This document shows, in pieces, positions 63,022 to 64,000 of a DNA stretch of 64,000 nucleotides. The DNA lies in assembly GCF_043876835.1 (NCBI RefSeq), contig NZ_JBAWJZ010000001.1:513929-577928 (forward strand). Direction: 5' to 3'. This DNA comes from Yeosuana sp043876835. GTDB lineage: Bacteria > Bacteroidota > Bacteroidia > Flavobacteriales > Flavobacteriaceae. The notes below the pieces were generated by a model. It did no database searches. It was not told the DNA's origin and saw only the letters and a list, made by a program, of their open reading frames with translations. Numbering within the stretch: the stretch's first letter is position 1; every line of letters starts with the position of its first letter. The translations under genes were made by a program, and so were the position numbers.

Positions 63022-63201
63022 ATTTGCAAACAATTTGCAAACACTTCAAAATTTAACATTTTTTAACATAATTTCTTGTTTTTTGAGTAGTTTTGATGGA
63101 ATACTAGTATCTATTAAATGGATTTTATTATTCAAAAAGCAAACTTACTTCAACTCCAATAGCTTTTGAAATTTAAATTGCCTTATTTTTAGGGATGGCT
63201 A

Positions 63202-63331
63202 TAACGGTCTATAACCGTCAGTTACGGGTTAAATTAGCGATTATTTTCGGTTATGCACAGAAGTTAGCAATTCCGAGTGGATTCGGACGTAGTCGAATCC
63301 GCCGTAATTGCGGTTATAAATTGTTGCAAGC
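63202..63331. repeat. Palindromic repeat element 2 (attC-like), at the 3' end of the edge lipoprotein gene
   Basis: About 130 bp. The outer arm TATAACCGTCAGTTACGG (63210-63227) pairs with 63302-63318, with one bulge and one mismatch. The core hairpin is GGATTCG (63279-63285) with CGAATCC (63294-63300). Blocks shared in order with element 1: TAACGGT (63202), TTAGCGAT (63234), GCACAGAAGTT (63255), ATCCGCC (63297) and GTTG..GC (63323-63331). It ends 7 bases before the lipoprotein stop. Confidence 0.7.
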
Positions 63332-63338
63332 AGTTTTT

Positions 63339-63908
63339 TTATTTTTCTATTTCCTTAAATATTCTTTTTAAAGCACCTTTAATTCCATCGGGTACAGTTT
63401 TTACTGCATCAGGATAATCCAAATAAGAATTTCCTTTTTGTGTGTTGTGTTTTGTATGCAAAACCAAATTTCCATCAGAGTCAAAATATTGCATTTCAAC
63501 TTCTGTGTCTTGACTTTTGCCAATTGGAATAAGCATCATGCTATATTTTGTATTAATGAACTTAAGCTGTGTAAAAATGATTCCGTCCAATTTATTTGAA
63601 GTACATATATCGGATATTTTTTGTTTTTCAAGGTCAGTCCATTTTTCAAAGTTTGGGTATAGTATATTTTTAGATTCAATCTCCATTTTTTTTAGTTCAG
63701 AACTCATTATTTTGTCATAATTCTCAGAAGTTCCGTTTACAATTTGGTCAATTATTGGTTCATTTTCGAGTTGACTAAATCCGAGTATTTTTGGTTTTGT
63801 CAGAACTATAGTTTCTTTTTTATAAAGCGTTTTAGTTCCGAAAGCAGCACAATTTGTTGAGAGAACAGTTATGCCTAAAATTAATGTTAGTTTAAGTAGG
63901 TTTCTCAT
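63339..63908 (-). CDS. Hypothetical lipoprotein between repeat elements
   Basis: 189 residues from the ATG at 63908, which opens a signal peptide (MRNLLKLTLILGITVLSTNC, Cys 20); an in-frame ATG at 63980 would add 24 residues that read through the repeat element and is not credible. The mature part alternates strands and helices (IVLTKPKILGFSQLENEPIID; DGIIFTQLKFINTKYSMMLIPIGKSQDTEVEMQYFDSDG) and may be a small secreted alpha/beta domain. No family was recognised. It is a one-gene unit bracketed by repeat elements 2 and 3, much like the hydrolase lipoprotein gene at 35.7 kb. Confidence 0.6.
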   Translation of the reverse strand: MRNLLKLTLILGITVLSTNCAAFGTKTLYKKETIVLTKPKILGFSQLENEPIIDQIVNGTSENYDKIMSSELKKMEIESKNILYPNFEKWTDLEKQKISDICTSNKLDGIIFTQLKFINTKYSMMLIPIGKSQDTEVEMQYFDSDGNLVLHTKHNTQKGNSYLDYPDAVKTVPDGIKGALKRIFKEIEK

Positions 63909-63921
63909 TTTCTGAAATTGC

Positions 63922-64000
63922 TTACGGTTCGTATAAGAATAGTAGCCGATTGCGGGCTTCATCCCTGTCAAGTTACACAAAAGTTGTAGCGGGCTACAAC
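63922..64000. repeat. Repeat element 3, partial, cut by the window edge
   Basis: TTACGGT (63922-63928) and TACACAAAAGTT (63974-63985) resemble the TAACGGT and GCACAGAAGTT blocks of element 2, with the same orientation and the same 53-base spacing between blocks. A perfect palindrome GTTGTAGCGGGCTACAAC (63983-64000) ends the window. Confidence 0.5.

Larger units (their letters stand above)
62974..63338. other. 365-bp non-coding strip 3' of tRNA-Met
   Basis: After the tRNA terminator come two direct copies of ATTTGCAAAC (63022-63031 and 63033-63042). Roughly 150 bases without a usable ORF follow, then repeat element 2 (63202-63331). A tRNA 3' end followed by such repeats is a common setting for integrative elements, but no integrase gene is visible. 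Confidence 0.5.

Noticed and set aside
63022..63042. Short CRISPR-like direct repeats
   Set aside because: Only two 10-base copies separated by one base, with no spacer-sized intervals and no cas genes.

Overview
The window is AT-rich chromosomal DNA from a member of the Bacteroidota, almost certainly a (probably marine) Flavobacteriaceae. The evidence is: promoter -7 boxes of the TAnnTTTG type; a SusC/SusD polysaccharide-utilisation locus; two proteins with type IX secretion (T9SS) sorting domains, one type A and one type B; many lipoproteins with an acidic patch after the lipobox Cys; and flavobacterial housekeeping genes (gltX, glnS, rnr, lepA, rnpA, rbfA, dusB, mce). No rRNA, CRISPR array, transposase, integrase or phage gene was seen.

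Layout. 1-11 kb: a partial DUF4175 gene, an AlkB-type hydroxylase, gltX, a beta-barrel protein, an SPFH protein that resembles plant HIR proteins, a FemAB/GNAT-like protein, a DUF1761 protein, glnS divergent from folB across a palindromic promoter, tRNA-Cys and a LysE exporter. 11.5-25.6 kb: a minus-strand beta-glucan (laminarin-type) utilisation locus: SusR-like regulator, SusC, SusD, a three-module glycan-binding lipoprotein with a duplicated domain, a PKD-like lipoprotein, a GH16 endo-glucanase and a GH3 beta-glucosidase. A perfect 20-bp hairpin separates the binding genes from the enzymes. 25.6-35.5 kb: a DUF2807 protein, rnr, a 626-bp AT-rich gap, rpiB-CDF-GNAT on plus, then LRR/T9SS, OmpA, S41 protease and rnpA on minus. 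35.5-36.8 kb: an alpha/beta-hydrolase lipoprotein gene enclosed by nested inverted repeats. 36.9-45.6 kb: M1 and S8 peptidases, an MBL hydrolase and two divergent cation/proton antiporters. 45.6-56.3 kb: a glycogen operon of the GlgE type (GlgM-like GT4, GlgC, GlgE, maltokinase, GlgB) plus a GH31 alpha-glucosidase. 56.5-62.9 kb: lepA, a T9SS type A protein, dusB, a FtsX/LolE-type permease, rbfA, mce and tRNA-Met(CAT). 63-64 kb: an accessory strip with another lipoprotein gene bracketed by repeat elements.

The carbohydrate genes form a plausible chain. The PUL would capture beta-1,3-glucan and cut it to glucose, and the glg cluster would store glucose as alpha-glucan through ADP-glucose and maltose-1-phosphate.

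The least explained structure is a family of roughly 130-140-bp imperfectly palindromic elements. One lies at 35527-35666 and one at 63202-63331, 28 kb apart; they share ordered sequence blocks, and each directly follows the stop codon of a minus-strand lipoprotein gene. A third, partial copy runs into the right edge of the window upstream of the second gene, with the same 53-bp spacing between two blocks. Their architecture recalls integron attC sites or a mobile palindromic repeat, so the two lipoprotein genes look like exchangeable single-gene cassettes. All product names come from motif recognition by eye; no database search was run.
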